From assembly GCA_030145015.1 (NCBI GenBank), contig JAQYWI010000064.1:1-25025 (forward strand): a stretch of DNA of 25,025 bases, read 5' to 3'. The translations under genes and the position numbers were made by a program. Origin of the DNA: Desulfobacterales bacterium. GTDB lineage: Bacteria; Desulfobacterota; Desulfobacteria; Desulfobacterales; JAHEIW01. Shown here in pieces: positions 14,605 through 22,799 of this stretch (the first letter of the stretch is position 1; each line of letters opens with the position of its first letter). The notes below the pieces were generated by a model. That model was not told where the DNA came from. It searched no databases and saw nothing but the letters and a program-made list of their open reading frames with translations.

Positions 14605-16041
14605 ATGGTTGAAATTCTGGTTTTGATTGCCGTCGTTGCGCTGATTGTCCACATATTTGTTTGTCTGGCTTATTTTGTTTCGAGCATCTGGGAGAAAGAA
14701 AAAAGGGCCGGTATATTTGCCGGGCTGCAACTGGTCATCCCGCTGGGTTTACTGGGCTTTGTTTTTTACCTGAGCGGGTCGGGTTTTTTTGATACGATCG
14801 GCGGTATGGTTTTTCTGGGCGCAGGGGTGATTTTAGTCGTCCTGGCCCCTTTGCTTCTAATGATAAAAACGCATCCGAATAACAAGGCCCTGGAGGGAAC
14901 CAAAGGTTTCATTGTAGGCAGCGTGCAACGATTTGACGAAAGGGCTACGGTTTTTTCGCGAAATCGGTCCCTGCGACCCGGTTCGCAACAATTTGAGCAG
15001 TTTTACGCCCAACATCCGGAATATGCGGAATACGATGCCGCCCGGCGGAAATTGGGTGGGCCGGTGGGAAAGCCGGGTTCGATTGATGAGCCTCATGAAA
15101 AACCGAACCTGGCGGCATCGGTTGCTTCGACAAGCTTTGCGCTGCATCTGTCTGTTCCGGAAGTCGTCACTCCGCCGGCGTTTTCAGCATTTAAAGGCGA
15201 GCGCATCTCGCTTAGCCCGCAAAAGGCAACCGAGAGGGTTAAAGGCTTTGCACGGCATCTTGGCGCCGGCCTGGTGGGGATAACCGAGCTTAATCCCTTA
15301 TGGACCTATTCCCACCGGGGCGAAATTTTCCGCGAGAACTGGGAAGACTGGGGCCAGGAAATCCAGGTCGGCCATAAATATGCGATTGTCTTCACCACCG
15401 AAATGTCATTTGAAATGATCGCCTCAGCCCCCCATACACCCACTTCCATTGAAAGCCGGCTTCAGTATGCCAAAGGGGCATTTATTTCGACCCAACTGGC
15501 GGCCTATATCGCTAATCTGGGCTATGCGGCCACGGCCAATCATTTCCGGCATTATAACCTGCTCCTGGTTCCCCTGGCCGTGGATGCCGGCCTGGGCGAG
15601 CTGGGGCGCTTCGGGTATCTGATCACCCGAAAATTCGGGCCCCGGGTCAGGCTGGCCGCCGTGACCACCGATATGCCGCTGATCGCCGACCAACCGGTGG
15701 ACATCGGGGTTGAAGATTTTTGCAGGGATTGTAAAAAATGCGCGGTATGCTGTCCCTCCAATTCCATTGCCATGGAGGATCAAATCGAGGTCAACGGTAC
15801 GCGGCGCTGGAAGCTGGATGAGCAGAGCTGTTTTGAATACTGGGGCAAGGTCGGAACGGGCTGTAACATCTGTATGCGCGTTTGTCCATGGAGCCACGCC
15901 AGCTCCCTCCCCCATCAGCTCATAAAGAACCTGGTGTCGCGAAACTGGATGGCGCGGCGCGTGTTCACCCTCATGGATGATATCTTTTATGGAAACAAAC
16001 CCAGAGCAAAGGCGCCGCCGAAATGGGCGAAATATGATTAG
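14605..16041 (+). CDS. RdhA-like reductive dehalogenase homologue with N-terminal membrane helices
   Basis: 478-aa corrinoid iron-sulfur protein of the reductive dehalogenase family. The C-terminal part shows the RdhA layout: an EMSFEMI...ES...Y segment, LGYAA, LAVDAGLGELGRFGYLIT with FGPRVRLAAVTTDMPL, and two ferredoxin-type clusters: C373-x2-C376-x2-C379-x3-C383-P, and C409-x10-C420-x2-C423-x3-C427-PW. There is no twin-arginine signal. Three hydrophobic helices (about residues 3-25, 39-57, 65-87) anchor it instead. Positive residues after helices 1 and 3 place the catalytic domain in the cytoplasm. It resembles the putative transmembrane, TAT-less RDases described from genomes, whose activity is unproven. 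No rdhB-like anchor gene adjoins it. Epoxyqueuosine reductase (QueG) is the nearest alternative but lacks such helices. The TAG stop is formed by the end of the following repeat. Confidence 0.85.
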   Translation: MVEILVLIAVVALIVHIFVCLAYFVSSIWEKEKRAGIFAGLQLVIPLGLLGFVFYLSGSGFFDTIGGMVFLGAGVILVVLAPLLLMIKTHPNNKALEGTKGFIVGSVQRFDERATVFSRNRSLRPGSQQFEQFYAQHPEYAEYDAARRKLGGPVGKPGSIDEPHEKPNLAASVASTSFALHLSVPEVVTPPAFSAFKGERISLSPQKATERVKGFARHLGAGLVGITELNPLWTYSHRGEIFRENWEDWGQEIQVGHKYAIVFTTEMSFEMIASAPHTPTSIESRLQYAKGAFISTQLAAYIANLGYAATANHFRHYNLLLVPLAVDAGLGELGRFGYLITRKFGPRVRLAAVTTDMPLIADQPVDIGVEDFCRDCKKCAVCCPSNSIAMEDQIEVNGTRRWKLDEQSCFEYWGKVGTGCNICMRVCPWSHASSLPHQLIKNLVSRNWMARRVFTLMDDIFYGNKPRAKAPPKWAKYD

Positions 16042-16184
16042 AACCCATCTCAAAAATGCGTCTAAGTGCCCAGGGCTGCGTTGTCCCGCGAATTGAAATA
16101 CTCACGTACTGCGTGTACGCTCCGTTTTCGATTCACGGGACGCCTTGCCCTGAACCCTGATCCACATTTTTGAGATGGGTTCTA
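16039..16184. repeat. MITE-like long hairpin element (short form)
   Basis: 146-bp near-palindrome. The ends TAGAACCCATCTCAAAAATG (16039-16058) and its exact complement (16165-16184) are perfect 20-bp inverted repeats. The inside continues as an imperfect stem (CAGGGC...GTCCCGCGAATTGAAA pairing with TTTTCGATTCACGGGAC...GCCCTG) to an apex CGTAC-TGCGT-GTACG (16105-16119). TA lies at both ends, consistent with a TA target duplication. It overlaps the stop codon of the RdhA-like gene and could also act as a transcription barrier. A longer relative is at 24769-25023. Confidence 0.8.
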
Positions 16185-16202
16185 GAAGCTGAATCATAAA
16201 AG

Positions 16203-16230
16203 TTGACAAATGACAGTTTTAATTTAAATA
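16203..16230 (+). promoter_or_regulatory. Candidate sigma70 promoter for the M24/hydroxyacid dehydrogenase/TRAP genes
   Basis: TTGACA (16203-16208) is followed after 16 bp by TAAATA (16225-16230) in an A/T-rich stretch just past the MITE-like element, about 95 bp before the M24 start codon. It is the only clear -35 match in the gap. Spacing and -10 are acceptable but not ideal. Confidence 0.45.
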
Positions 16231-16324
16231 TATCTGTTCAATTTAATACTGTTTCCTCAAATTGCCACATGGCTGCCGCTTACCATGCGTTAACCCATTT
16301 GAATTATCAAGGAGAACCGATACT

Positions 16325-17515
16325 ATGGAGGATCCAAAGCAAAGACTGACGACCTGTATTTCTGACACTGAGCTTGAACGAAGATGGAATGCCGCCCGGG
16401 AGATGATGCGTGAGCGCAAAATCGATTATCTGATTATGCGAAACGAGGACGAGTTTCTGGGCGGATATGTGAAATGGTTCACTGATTTGCCGGCACGGAA
16501 CGGTTATCCTTTTACGGTCATATTCCCTGTCGATGAAGAGATGACGCTCATTTCCTGCGGCGCCAAACCGCCGGCCGATCCCGGACCGCCGCCATGGGCG
16601 GTACGCGGGGTAAAAAACAGGCTGGGGTCGCCCTATTTCCCCTCGGCGCATTACACCAACTCGGACGACGCCGAGCTGGCGGTCGGGGTTCTCCAAGAGA
16701 AAAAGGGGGCCACAATCGGTCTGGTCGGAAAAGCCTTCATACCGGTTAGCTTTTTCGAATACCTCGCCGGTCATCTGAACGGGGTAACATTTGTAGATGC
16801 AACCGATTCAATCGACCAGATCAAGGTTATTAAAAGTGCGGAAGAACTTGAGCTGATTCAACGTACCGCCACGCTTCAGGACGAGGTCGTGGAACACCTC
16901 AAAAAGTCGATCAGGCCGGGATTGAAGGATTTTGAGATCTATGCCGAAGCCCTGTATCACAGCGCTTTGAACGGCAGCGAACGCGAGCTGGTCCTGGTCG
17001 GTTCAGGACCTTCCGGCACTCCCGTGCCGTTTCAGCAGCGGCATTTCCAGAACAGAGTCGTCAAAGAGGGAGATCAGGTATCGGTGCTGATCGAGGTCAA
17101 TGGACCCGGCGGGTTTTACGCCGAGCTGGGCAGGATTTTTACCATCGGGAAACCGCCCCAGGAATTGCAGGATGCCTTCGGCGTCGCCCTGGAGGCTCAG
17201 GAAAGATCACTCAGTCTGCTGGTGCCGGGTGCGGACCCCAAAGAGATTTGGGATGCGCATAACGCGTTTCTCGAGAAAAAAGGGTATTTACCTGAAACGC
17301 GGCTATTTGCGCATGGTCAGGGATACGACCTCGTGGAGCGGCCGCTGATTCGATATGACGAGCCCATGAAAATAAGTGCCGGCATGAATCTCACGGTTCA
17401 CCCCACCGCAACCACCAAAACGGTCTGGATCGGGGTAACCGACAATTACATTGTCACAGATTCGGGAGTCAGTCCTTGTCTTCATCAGACGCCCAAGGAA
17501 ATCATTGTTATTTAA
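16325..17515 (+). CDS. M24-family (creatinase/Xaa-Pro peptidase-like) protein lacking the usual metal site
   Basis: 396-aa pita-bread-fold protein with an N-terminal creatinase-type domain (about 1-165) and a C-terminal M24 domain. The five metal ligands of M24 aminopeptidases (D, D, H, E, E) are mostly missing: the first Asp position lies in LIEVNGPGG, the second is Glu267 (AELGR), His330 is kept (AHGQGYD), the EPG glutamate is His359 (LTVHPT), and the last Glu aligns with Thr372 (VTDNYIVT). This resembles creatinase, a metal-free C-N hydrolase, rather than a metallopeptidase. ATG 16325 has AAGGAG 10 bp upstream; a longer TTG frame from 16262 lacks support. It heads the run that continues with the D-2-hydroxyacid dehydrogenase 23 bp downstream. 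The substrate is unknown. Confidence 0.85.
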   Translation: MEDPKQRLTTCISDTELERRWNAAREMMRERKIDYLIMRNEDEFLGGYVKWFTDLPARNGYPFTVIFPVDEEMTLISCGAKPPADPGPPPWAVRGVKNRLGSPYFPSAHYTNSDDAELAVGVLQEKKGATIGLVGKAFIPVSFFEYLAGHLNGVTFVDATDSIDQIKVIKSAEELELIQRTATLQDEVVEHLKKSIRPGLKDFEIYAEALYHSALNGSERELVLVGSGPSGTPVPFQQRHFQNRVVKEGDQVSVLIEVNGPGGFYAELGRIFTIGKPPQELQDAFGVALEAQERSLSLLVPGADPKEIWDAHNAFLEKKGYLPETRLFAHGQGYDLVERPLIRYDEPMKISAGMNLTVHPTATTKTVWIGVTDNYIVTDSGVSPCLHQTPKEIIVI

Positions 17516-17538
17516 CGCTGCAGGAGGAAGGATTTGAG

Positions 17539-18471
17539 ATGCAATTGCTTATACTGAATCACGACGCCGAATATATCCAAAGGATTTTAGCGCCCAAGTT
17601 TCCGGAGTTAACCATCCATACCGCCATCAACGAAGAAGAAGCTGTCGATATCATTGAGGAAGCGGATATCCTCCTGGCCATCCGAATTTCCGATGGGCTG
17701 ATCAAAAAAGCTTCCAAATTGAAGTGGATTCAGTGCATGATTACCGGGGTGAACTACATCACCGAGCTGCCTTCTTTCAGAAAGGAGGTTCTGCTTACCT
17801 CCAGCCGCGGAATTCATGGTCCCCAGGTGTCTGAGCTTGTCTTTCTTCATATGCTGGCCTTGAACCGCAATTTTCCCATGCTTGTTCGAAACCAGGACCG
17901 GCGGGTTTGGGATTCCCGGCCGTCACCGCTGCTCTACAAGAAGAATGTGGGGATTTTGGGTTTGGGCGTCATCGGGCAGGAGATTGCCCGCAAGTGCAAG
18001 GCATTCGGGATGACGGTCTATGGCATCGATCTCCTCGAAATAAAAATTGATTCGGTGGATTATGCCTATGGACCGCAGGCGCTTATCGAGGTGCTCCGCG
18101 AGGTGGACTACTTTATCAGTGTCGTGCCCTCAACCGCTGAAACCCAGAATATGATCGGAGCCCGGGAGTTTGCCGCCATGAAGCCGACGGCTTTTTTTAT
18201 CAATGTCGGAAGGGGCGAGGCGGTTGACGAGGACGCCTTGATCCAGGCCCTGAAAGCCGAAAAAATTGCCGGCGCCGCCTTAGATGTTTTTTGTCAGGAA
18301 CCTTTACCTGAAGATCATCCGTTGTGGGGGGTGCCAAACGTGATCATTACACCTCACGTGGCCGGAAAATCTGACATTTATTCGGACCAGGTGCTGCCCA
18401 TTTTTGAAGAAAACCTGCAACGATACCTTCAGGGCGAGCGGCGGGACCTCATAAATTTCATCGAGTTGTAG
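17539..18471 (+). CDS. D-isomer-specific 2-hydroxyacid dehydrogenase
   Basis: 310-aa NAD-dependent dehydrogenase of the 2-Hacid_dh family, which interconverts D-2-hydroxy acids and 2-oxo acids. The nucleotide-binding motif GLGVIG (residues 141-146) with Asp164 (YGID) points to NAD(H). The catalytic triad is visible: Arg225 (NVGRGEAVDE), Glu254 (FCQEPLPEDHPLW) and His273 (ITPHVAG). ATG 17539 is chosen because AGGAGGAAGGA lies just upstream; a longer frame from 17476 overlaps the M24 gene. Together with the two MDH/LDH-like proteins, it gives the cluster both L-type and D-type hydroxyacid dehydrogenase folds. The exact substrate (glyoxylate, hydroxypyruvate, other) cannot be told. Confidence 0.9.
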   Translation: MQLLILNHDAEYIQRILAPKFPELTIHTAINEEEAVDIIEEADILLAIRISDGLIKKASKLKWIQCMITGVNYITELPSFRKEVLLTSSRGIHGPQVSELVFLHMLALNRNFPMLVRNQDRRVWDSRPSPLLYKKNVGILGLGVIGQEIARKCKAFGMTVYGIDLLEIKIDSVDYAYGPQALIEVLREVDYFISVVPSTAETQNMIGAREFAAMKPTAFFINVGRGEAVDEDALIQALKAEKIAGAALDVFCQEPLPEDHPLWGVPNVIITPHVAGKSDIYSDQVLPIFEENLQRYLQGERRDLINFIEL

Positions 18472-18510
18472 GAAAATACGGATTTTATTTAAGCCCAACA
18501 CCCAAAATAA

Positions 18511-18549
18511 AAGGAGGTGATGATGCATTTAAAGGTTTGGTGTACCTAG
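18511..18549 (+). promoter_or_regulatory. Orphan strong Shine-Dalgarno with 9-codon leader ORF before dctP-1
   Basis: AAGGAGGTGAT (from 18511) is an 11-nt match to the anti-Shine-Dalgarno end of 16S rRNA. It overlaps ATG ATG at 18520, which opens a short frame (MMHLKVWCT, stop TAG 18547-18549). The real dctP start is about 55 bp further on with its own AAGGAGG. A similar arrangement precedes the second dctP, so this may be a translated leader or a ribosome standby site (inference). Confidence 0.4.
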
Positions 18550-18603
18550 TCACATACCGTTGGAATTCACTATCAATGAATTTTTAATAAAAAGGAGGCT
18601 GTC

Positions 18604-19614
18604 ATGTACCGAAAAATATTATCTGCGGCAATTATGATTTTGAGTCTAAGTGTTATCATGATGGCGGTGTCCGCACCCATCAGCCAGGCTGCTTCAGAAA
18701 AAATAACCATTGAGGCAATCACCGCCTGGCCCAAAACCACATTCATGGTAGAGAACTTTATGCGGTTTTTGGATAACACCAATGCCAAAGCGGCCAAGAT
18801 GTATCCGGGACAGTTTGAAATCAAATACAAGGGCGGTCCTGAAGTCATATCCTTTAAAGAACAGGTGGAGGCCGTACGCACCGGTCTGGTGGACATGGTA
18901 TTTACTGCCACCAGTTACTACACGTCCATCATCCCCGTCGGGGACGGTTTTAGCGCCAGTGCCCTGACTCCCTGGGAAGAACGTGAAAAAGGGGTCTTCG
19001 ACTTTATGCAAAAAATTCATGCCGATAAAGCCAACGCCTATTTCCTCTCGCGGATGGGATCGGGGATTCCCTTCCAGTTTTATGTCAACAAACCGGTTAA
19101 GGGCCTTGACGATCTAAAAGGTATGAAACTGCGAGGCTCACCGACGCTGATTCCCTTCCTTAAAAAGATCGGCGCAAGTCCTGTCATGATGCCGCCGGGT
19201 GATATTTACACCGGAATGGAGCGCGGCGTGGTTCAGGGTTATGTGTGGCCGGCTGCTCAGATTCGGGAATGGGGCTGGGAAAAGGTAACAAAATTTGTTT
19301 TGGAACCCGCCACTCCCTATCAGGCCATAGACGTGGTGCTGGTCAACCTGGATGTCTGGAAAAAGCTTCCCAAACAGATTCAAGAATTGCTTATTGAATC
19401 GGCCAAAGTGGAGGAACACCTTACCATCGAGCGTGCCAACGCTTATATACCGCGCGAGAATGCGGAGTTGCAAAAGATGGGTATCCAGTTCATCAACCTG
19501 CCGAAAGCAGACGCCAAAAAATTCTCAGATGCGGCCATCTCCGCGCTATGGGACGCCGTCATTAAGAGAGACCCGCAAAACGGGCCAACATTAAAGGCCA
19601 TGATATCCAAGTGA
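18604..19614 (+). CDS. dctP: TRAP transporter solute-binding protein, DctP family (system 1)
   Basis: 336-aa periplasmic receptor. The signal peptide (YRK, hydrophobic stretch, cleavage near SQAA-SE, about residue 31) is followed by a DctP fold. The conserved signature is visible: GMKLRGSPTLIPFLKKIGASPV with the carboxylate-binding Arg, PPGDIYTGMERGVVQGYVWP, then the helix REWGWEKVTKFVLEP. It should bind an organic acid anion and hand it to the DctQM pair encoded 48 bp downstream. AAGGAGG lies 7 bp before ATG 18604. A paralogous receptor is at 21745-22752; differences around the ligand loop suggest distinct but related ligands. Confidence 0.94.
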   Translation: MYRKILSAAIMILSLSVIMMAVSAPISQAASEKITIEAITAWPKTTFMVENFMRFLDNTNAKAAKMYPGQFEIKYKGGPEVISFKEQVEAVRTGLVDMVFTATSYYTSIIPVGDGFSASALTPWEEREKGVFDFMQKIHADKANAYFLSRMGSGIPFQFYVNKPVKGLDDLKGMKLRGSPTLIPFLKKIGASPVMMPPGDIYTGMERGVVQGYVWPAAQIREWGWEKVTKFVLEPATPYQAIDVVLVNLDVWKKLPKQIQELLIESAKVEEHLTIERANAYIPRENAELQKMGIQFINLPKADAKKFSDAAISALWDAVIKRDPQNGPTLKAMISK

Positions 19615-19662
19615 GGACTTAAAAAAGGCGTTTCCGTCAGACATAAAGGAGGAGAGGGATCA

Positions 19663-20229
19663 ATGGACAGGTTTTTGGATAAGATATTGGCAGTCTTAGC
19701 TGTACTATCCGGCCTCCTCCTCCTTTTTATCACTTTTGCGATCTTTTATACCATATTTGCCCGATTTCTGGATATCTCCGGGCCCGTTTGGGCGATTCAA
19801 TTTACGGAGTACGCCTTGCTTTGGATGACCCTTTTGGGAACGGCCTGGGTCCTTAAAAAGCAAAGACACGTTTCGGTAGATCTGCTCACAAGTCGTTTGA
19901 GCGCTCAAACCAAGTTGTATTTTAACCTGGCCCACAGTGTCATGGGGGTTGCGGTCTCCGGTGTACTTTGCTGGTACGGCACAGTCGTCACCTGGGGGCA
20001 GTATCAAAGAGGCGTGATGGATATTCAGGTCGTGGATTTGCCCAAGTACCTGATCCTCATCGTTATCCCCATAGGCTTTCTTTTCCTGGTTGGACAGTTC
20101 CTTCGTAATTTTTTAACAGACCTGAAGCGGGTCAAGGACTTCCCGGGCTCGATTTCAAACGGAGTCGATTCTCCAGGTCACAATGAGCCTGAAGTCCAGG
20201 AAAAAAATGCAGAGGGAGGAGCAACCTGA
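19663..20229 (+). CDS. dctQ: TRAP transporter small permease subunit, DctQ family (system 1)
   Basis: 188-aa inner-membrane protein with four predicted helices (about residues 10-32, 43-65, 87-108, 127-148). The DctQ-type segment VWAIQFTEYALLWMTLLGTAW is followed by a charged region (LKKQRHVSVDLL) and, near the end, QRGVMDIQVVDLPKYLILIVIPIG. A hydrophilic tail of about 40 residues follows helix 4. AAGGAGGAG precedes ATG 19663. The stop is 1 bp before the dctM ATG, so the two are translationally linked. Confidence 0.93.
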   Translation: MDRFLDKILAVLAVLSGLLLLFITFAIFYTIFARFLDISGPVWAIQFTEYALLWMTLLGTAWVLKKQRHVSVDLLTSRLSAQTKLYFNLAHSVMGVAVSGVLCWYGTVVTWGQYQRGVMDIQVVDLPKYLILIVIPIGFLFLVGQFLRNFLTDLKRVKDFPGSISNGVDSPGHNEPEVQEKNAEGGAT

Positions 20230-20230
20230 T

Positions 20231-21541
20231 ATGGAATGGTGGGCGGTTTTAATTTTTTTCATTACAGGTCTGATTCTTTTACTGCTTTCGGGATTTCCGA
20301 TTGCCTTTGCCTTCCTTTTAATGGACCTTCTGAGTATCATAATCTTCATGGGGCCGCTCGGGCTAAAACAAATCCCGCTGCATGTTCTCAGCTCCATATC
20401 CACCTTTGTTCTGGCACCGATTCCCATGTTCATTTTTATGGGTGAACTGATGTTCCACTCGGGAATTGCCTATAATACCATTGACGTTATCGATCGCTGG
20501 CTGGCACGCCTACCGGGCCGATTGGGCTTGCTGGCGGCTGCCAGCGGCACCCTCTTTGCCGCCACCAGCGGCTCTACCATTGCAAACACAGCGATGCTGG
20601 GAACCGTCCTTTTACCGGAAATGAAAAAGCGTGGCTACCATACCTCCATGGCCGTAGGGCCCATTGTGGGCGTGGGAGGGCTGGCCATGCTGATCCCCCC
20701 TTCGGCCCTGGCGGTGGTTTTGGCCAGCATCGGTCACATCTCCGTAAGTGAGATCCTGGTGGGGGGGGTTATGCCCGGTTTGATGCTGGGTGTTTTTTTT
20801 GGGGTGTATATTGTCCTGCGATGCTGGTTAAATCCTTCCCTGGCGCCCCCCTACGAAATCTCAAGCGTCTCGTTTTGGTCTAACGTTGCGGCATCCATTA
20901 AGTATGTGCTGCCGATGGGCTTTATCATTTTTATGGTTTTGGGAATGATACTTTTGGGATTGGCCACTCCCTCAGAAGCGGCCTCCTCCGGTGTGGTCGC
21001 GACCATACTGGTGACCCTTATTTACAAACGGTTCACCTGGAAAATGTTCAGGACCTCTATCAGAGGGACCCTGGAAATTTCCGTAATGATTTTTATGATC
21101 ATTGCGGCCTCAAAAACCTTTAGCAGCATCCTGGCCTACACCGGGGCCACGCGAGGGCTTTTATCCCTGGTCGAGGGCGCGGAGCTCCACCCGCTCATCA
21201 TTTTGATAAGCATGCAGGTGTTGGTCTTTATCATGGGCACCTTTATGGAGACAATTTCCATCATGATGATTTGCCTGCCGATTTTCATGCCCATTATCAA
21301 GGTGCTCGGTTTTGATCCTGTTTGGTTTGGCGTTCTGATGCTGATTAACCTCGAAATGGGACAGATAACACCGCCGTTTGGGATGCTGCTGTTTGTCATG
21401 AAAGGGGTGGCACCGTCCGAAGTTACCATGCAAGAGATTTGCTGGGCAGCCTTTCCCTATATTGTATTTGATATTATTGTCATGGCCATGATCATTATCT
21501 GGCCTTCACTGGTTTTGTGGTTGCCCGGTTTGATTCGCTGA
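20231..21541 (+). CDS. dctM: TRAP transporter large permease subunit, DctM family (system 1)
   Basis: 436-aa transport subunit with about 12 membrane helices. The conserved DctM motifs are present: APIPMFIFMGELMFHSG, ATSGSTIANTAMLGTVLLPEM, GPIVGVGGLAMLIPPSALAVV and, near the end, LEMGQITPPFGMLLFVMKG. ATG 20231 (MEWWAV) is chosen over an upstream start at 20183 because paralogue 2 begins with the same MEWWA, GGAGGAG sits 9 bp upstream, and the spacing to dctQ is then 1 bp. It forms an ion-driven importer with the DctQ and DctP of system 1. Confidence 0.95.
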   Translation: MEWWAVLIFFITGLILLLLSGFPIAFAFLLMDLLSIIIFMGPLGLKQIPLHVLSSISTFVLAPIPMFIFMGELMFHSGIAYNTIDVIDRWLARLPGRLGLLAAASGTLFAATSGSTIANTAMLGTVLLPEMKKRGYHTSMAVGPIVGVGGLAMLIPPSALAVVLASIGHISVSEILVGGVMPGLMLGVFFGVYIVLRCWLNPSLAPPYEISSVSFWSNVAASIKYVLPMGFIIFMVLGMILLGLATPSEAASSGVVATILVTLIYKRFTWKMFRTSIRGTLEISVMIFMIIAASKTFSSILAYTGATRGLLSLVEGAELHPLIILISMQVLVFIMGTFMETISIMMICLPIFMPIIKVLGFDPVWFGVLMLINLEMGQITPPFGMLLFVMKGVAPSEVTMQEICWAAFPYIVFDIIVMAMIIIWPSLVLWLPGLIR

Positions 21542-21650
21542 TGTTTAACGGGGGCTCTATTTAACCACACCGCAACCTTGGGGTCTAATCAGAAATCGGC
21601 TTTATTTTGCCGGCACGGCCCGCAGCATGTCCCCGGCATTTTCGGCGCTG

Positions 21651-21702
21651 AAAGGAGGTGATTTCAATATTGGCACCGGCGGGGTGCCGTGAAATAATAT
21701 AA
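21651..21702 (+). promoter_or_regulatory. Second orphan Shine-Dalgarno, with hairpin, before dctP-2
   Basis: AAGGAGGTGAT (21652-21662) again matches the 16S 3' end over 11 nt but lies 83 bp before the next gene, which has its own AAAAGGAGGG. Just after it, a TTG (21670) opens a 10-codon frame ending TAA at 21700-21702. GGCACC (21672-21677) and GGTGCC (21683-21688) form a small hairpin across that frame. The remainder of the 21542-21744 gap shows no gene. Confidence 0.35.
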
Positions 21703-21744
21703 GGAGTTGTTCTTAATAAAATCGATCAAGAAAAGGAGGGACGC

Positions 21745-22752
21745 ATGTCTCGGAAATATATACATACGGTAGCGCTGGTGCTTTGTGTTAGCCTGGCGAT
21801 TATTTTTTCACTCGGAACGGTTGGCGAGGCTGCCGCAAAAACAACTATTAAAGCCATTAGCGCCTGGGGCAAAAATCATAGCGGCGTTACCAAAGATTAT
21901 CTGCCCTACATCAAGCGGGCCAATGAAATGCTTGAAGCAAAATATCCCGGTGAGGTTGAGATCAAATATATCGGGGGGCCTGAAGCCATTCCAATCCCGG
22001 ATCAGCCCGAAGCCCTTAGAAAGGGTCAGGTTGATATGTACTATGGTACGGCGGCGTATTACGCTGGAATTGCAGCGGCTGCCAATACCACCAAGCTGTC
22101 CCAACTGACCTCGCAGGAAGAAAAAGATGTCGGGGCGGATGCCATTTATGATGAAATTCATCGCAAGAAATTAAACGCCGCCTATCTGGGCGCCCTCGGC
22201 AGCCAGAACCCCTTCCAGCTTTACACCCTTAAGAAGGTTACGGCACCGGGCCAGATAAAAGGTCTGCGGATTCGCACATCGCCCATGTATATCGATTTTT
22301 TAAAAGCGCTGGGTGCCAATCCCGTTGCGACAAAACCGGGTGACGTCTATCAGGCCCTGGAGCGGGGCGTTGTGGATGGTTTAATGTGGCCATTGGACAG
22401 TATCAGACCCTGGGGCTGGCATGAGGTTGTAAAATTCGTTACGGGCCCTCCCTTTTATAAAGTGTCCCACCCGCTGCTGATGAATGCTAAAAAATGGGAC
22501 GCACTGCCCAAGCATATCCAGGAAGTGCTCATGGAAGCTTTACGGCTGGAGGTTATCGTCATCGATGCCAGAACCGCCGATGATATCAACAATGAGTTTA
22601 AAGAGATGAAAAAAGCCGGCATGCAAGCTATCGAGTTCTCACCGGCAGACACCCAAAAATATCTTGATATGGCCTATGCGGAAGGGTGGAAGGGCCAGCT
22701 CAAGATGGAGTCTGAGTATACGCCAAAATTACGTAAACTGCTAACCAAATAA
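21745..22752 (+). CDS. dctP: TRAP transporter solute-binding protein, DctP family (system 2)
   Basis: 335-aa periplasmic receptor, a paralogue of the one at 18604-19614. The signal peptide ends near GEAAAKTT (about residue 30). The DctP signature reads GLRIRTSPMYIDFLKALGANPV with the conserved Arg, KPGDVYQALERGVVDGLMWP, and RPWGWHEVVKFVTGPPFY. Shared early segments (AISAWGKN versus AITAWPKT, EIKYIGGPEAI versus EIKYKGGPEVI) show a common origin within one subfamily. AAAAGGAGGG precedes ATG 21745. A 14-bp perfect hairpin follows the stop codon. Confidence 0.94.
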   Translation: MSRKYIHTVALVLCVSLAIIFSLGTVGEAAAKTTIKAISAWGKNHSGVTKDYLPYIKRANEMLEAKYPGEVEIKYIGGPEAIPIPDQPEALRKGQVDMYYGTAAYYAGIAAAANTTKLSQLTSQEEKDVGADAIYDEIHRKKLNAAYLGALGSQNPFQLYTLKKVTAPGQIKGLRIRTSPMYIDFLKALGANPVATKPGDVYQALERGVVDGLMWPLDSIRPWGWHEVVKFVTGPPFYKVSHPLLMNAKKWDALPKHIQEVLMEALRLEVIVIDARTADDINNEFKEMKKAGMQAIEFSPADTQKYLDMAYAEGWKGQLKMESEYTPKLRKLLTK

Positions 22753-22762
22753 AAAACCGGTT

Positions 22763-22799
22763 GGTGAAATTCCCCGCAAACGATTCGGGGAATTTCACC
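22763..22799 (+). promoter_or_regulatory. Intercistronic hairpin after dctP-2
   Basis: GGTGAAATTCCCCG (22763-22776) and CGGGGAATTTCACC (22786-22799) form a perfect 14-bp stem with a 9-nt loop. No T-run follows, so readthrough into dctQ is likely. It sits at the same place as the hairpin behind the TAXI receptor and may protect the receptor message from decay or reduce permease expression (inference). Confidence 0.6.

Noticed and set aside
14605..16041. Epoxyqueuosine reductase (QueG) as identity for the corrinoid iron-sulfur protein
   Set aside because: Three N-terminal helices, the C409-x10-C-x2-C-x3-CPW layout and the RdhA-like C-terminal tail fit the reductive dehalogenase family better.
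16039..16184. Simple intrinsic terminator after the RdhA-like gene
   Set aside because: The palindrome is 146 bp, has 20-bp terminal repeats, no T-tract at its end, and a longer homologous copy elsewhere, so it is better described as a repeat element, although it may still impede transcription.
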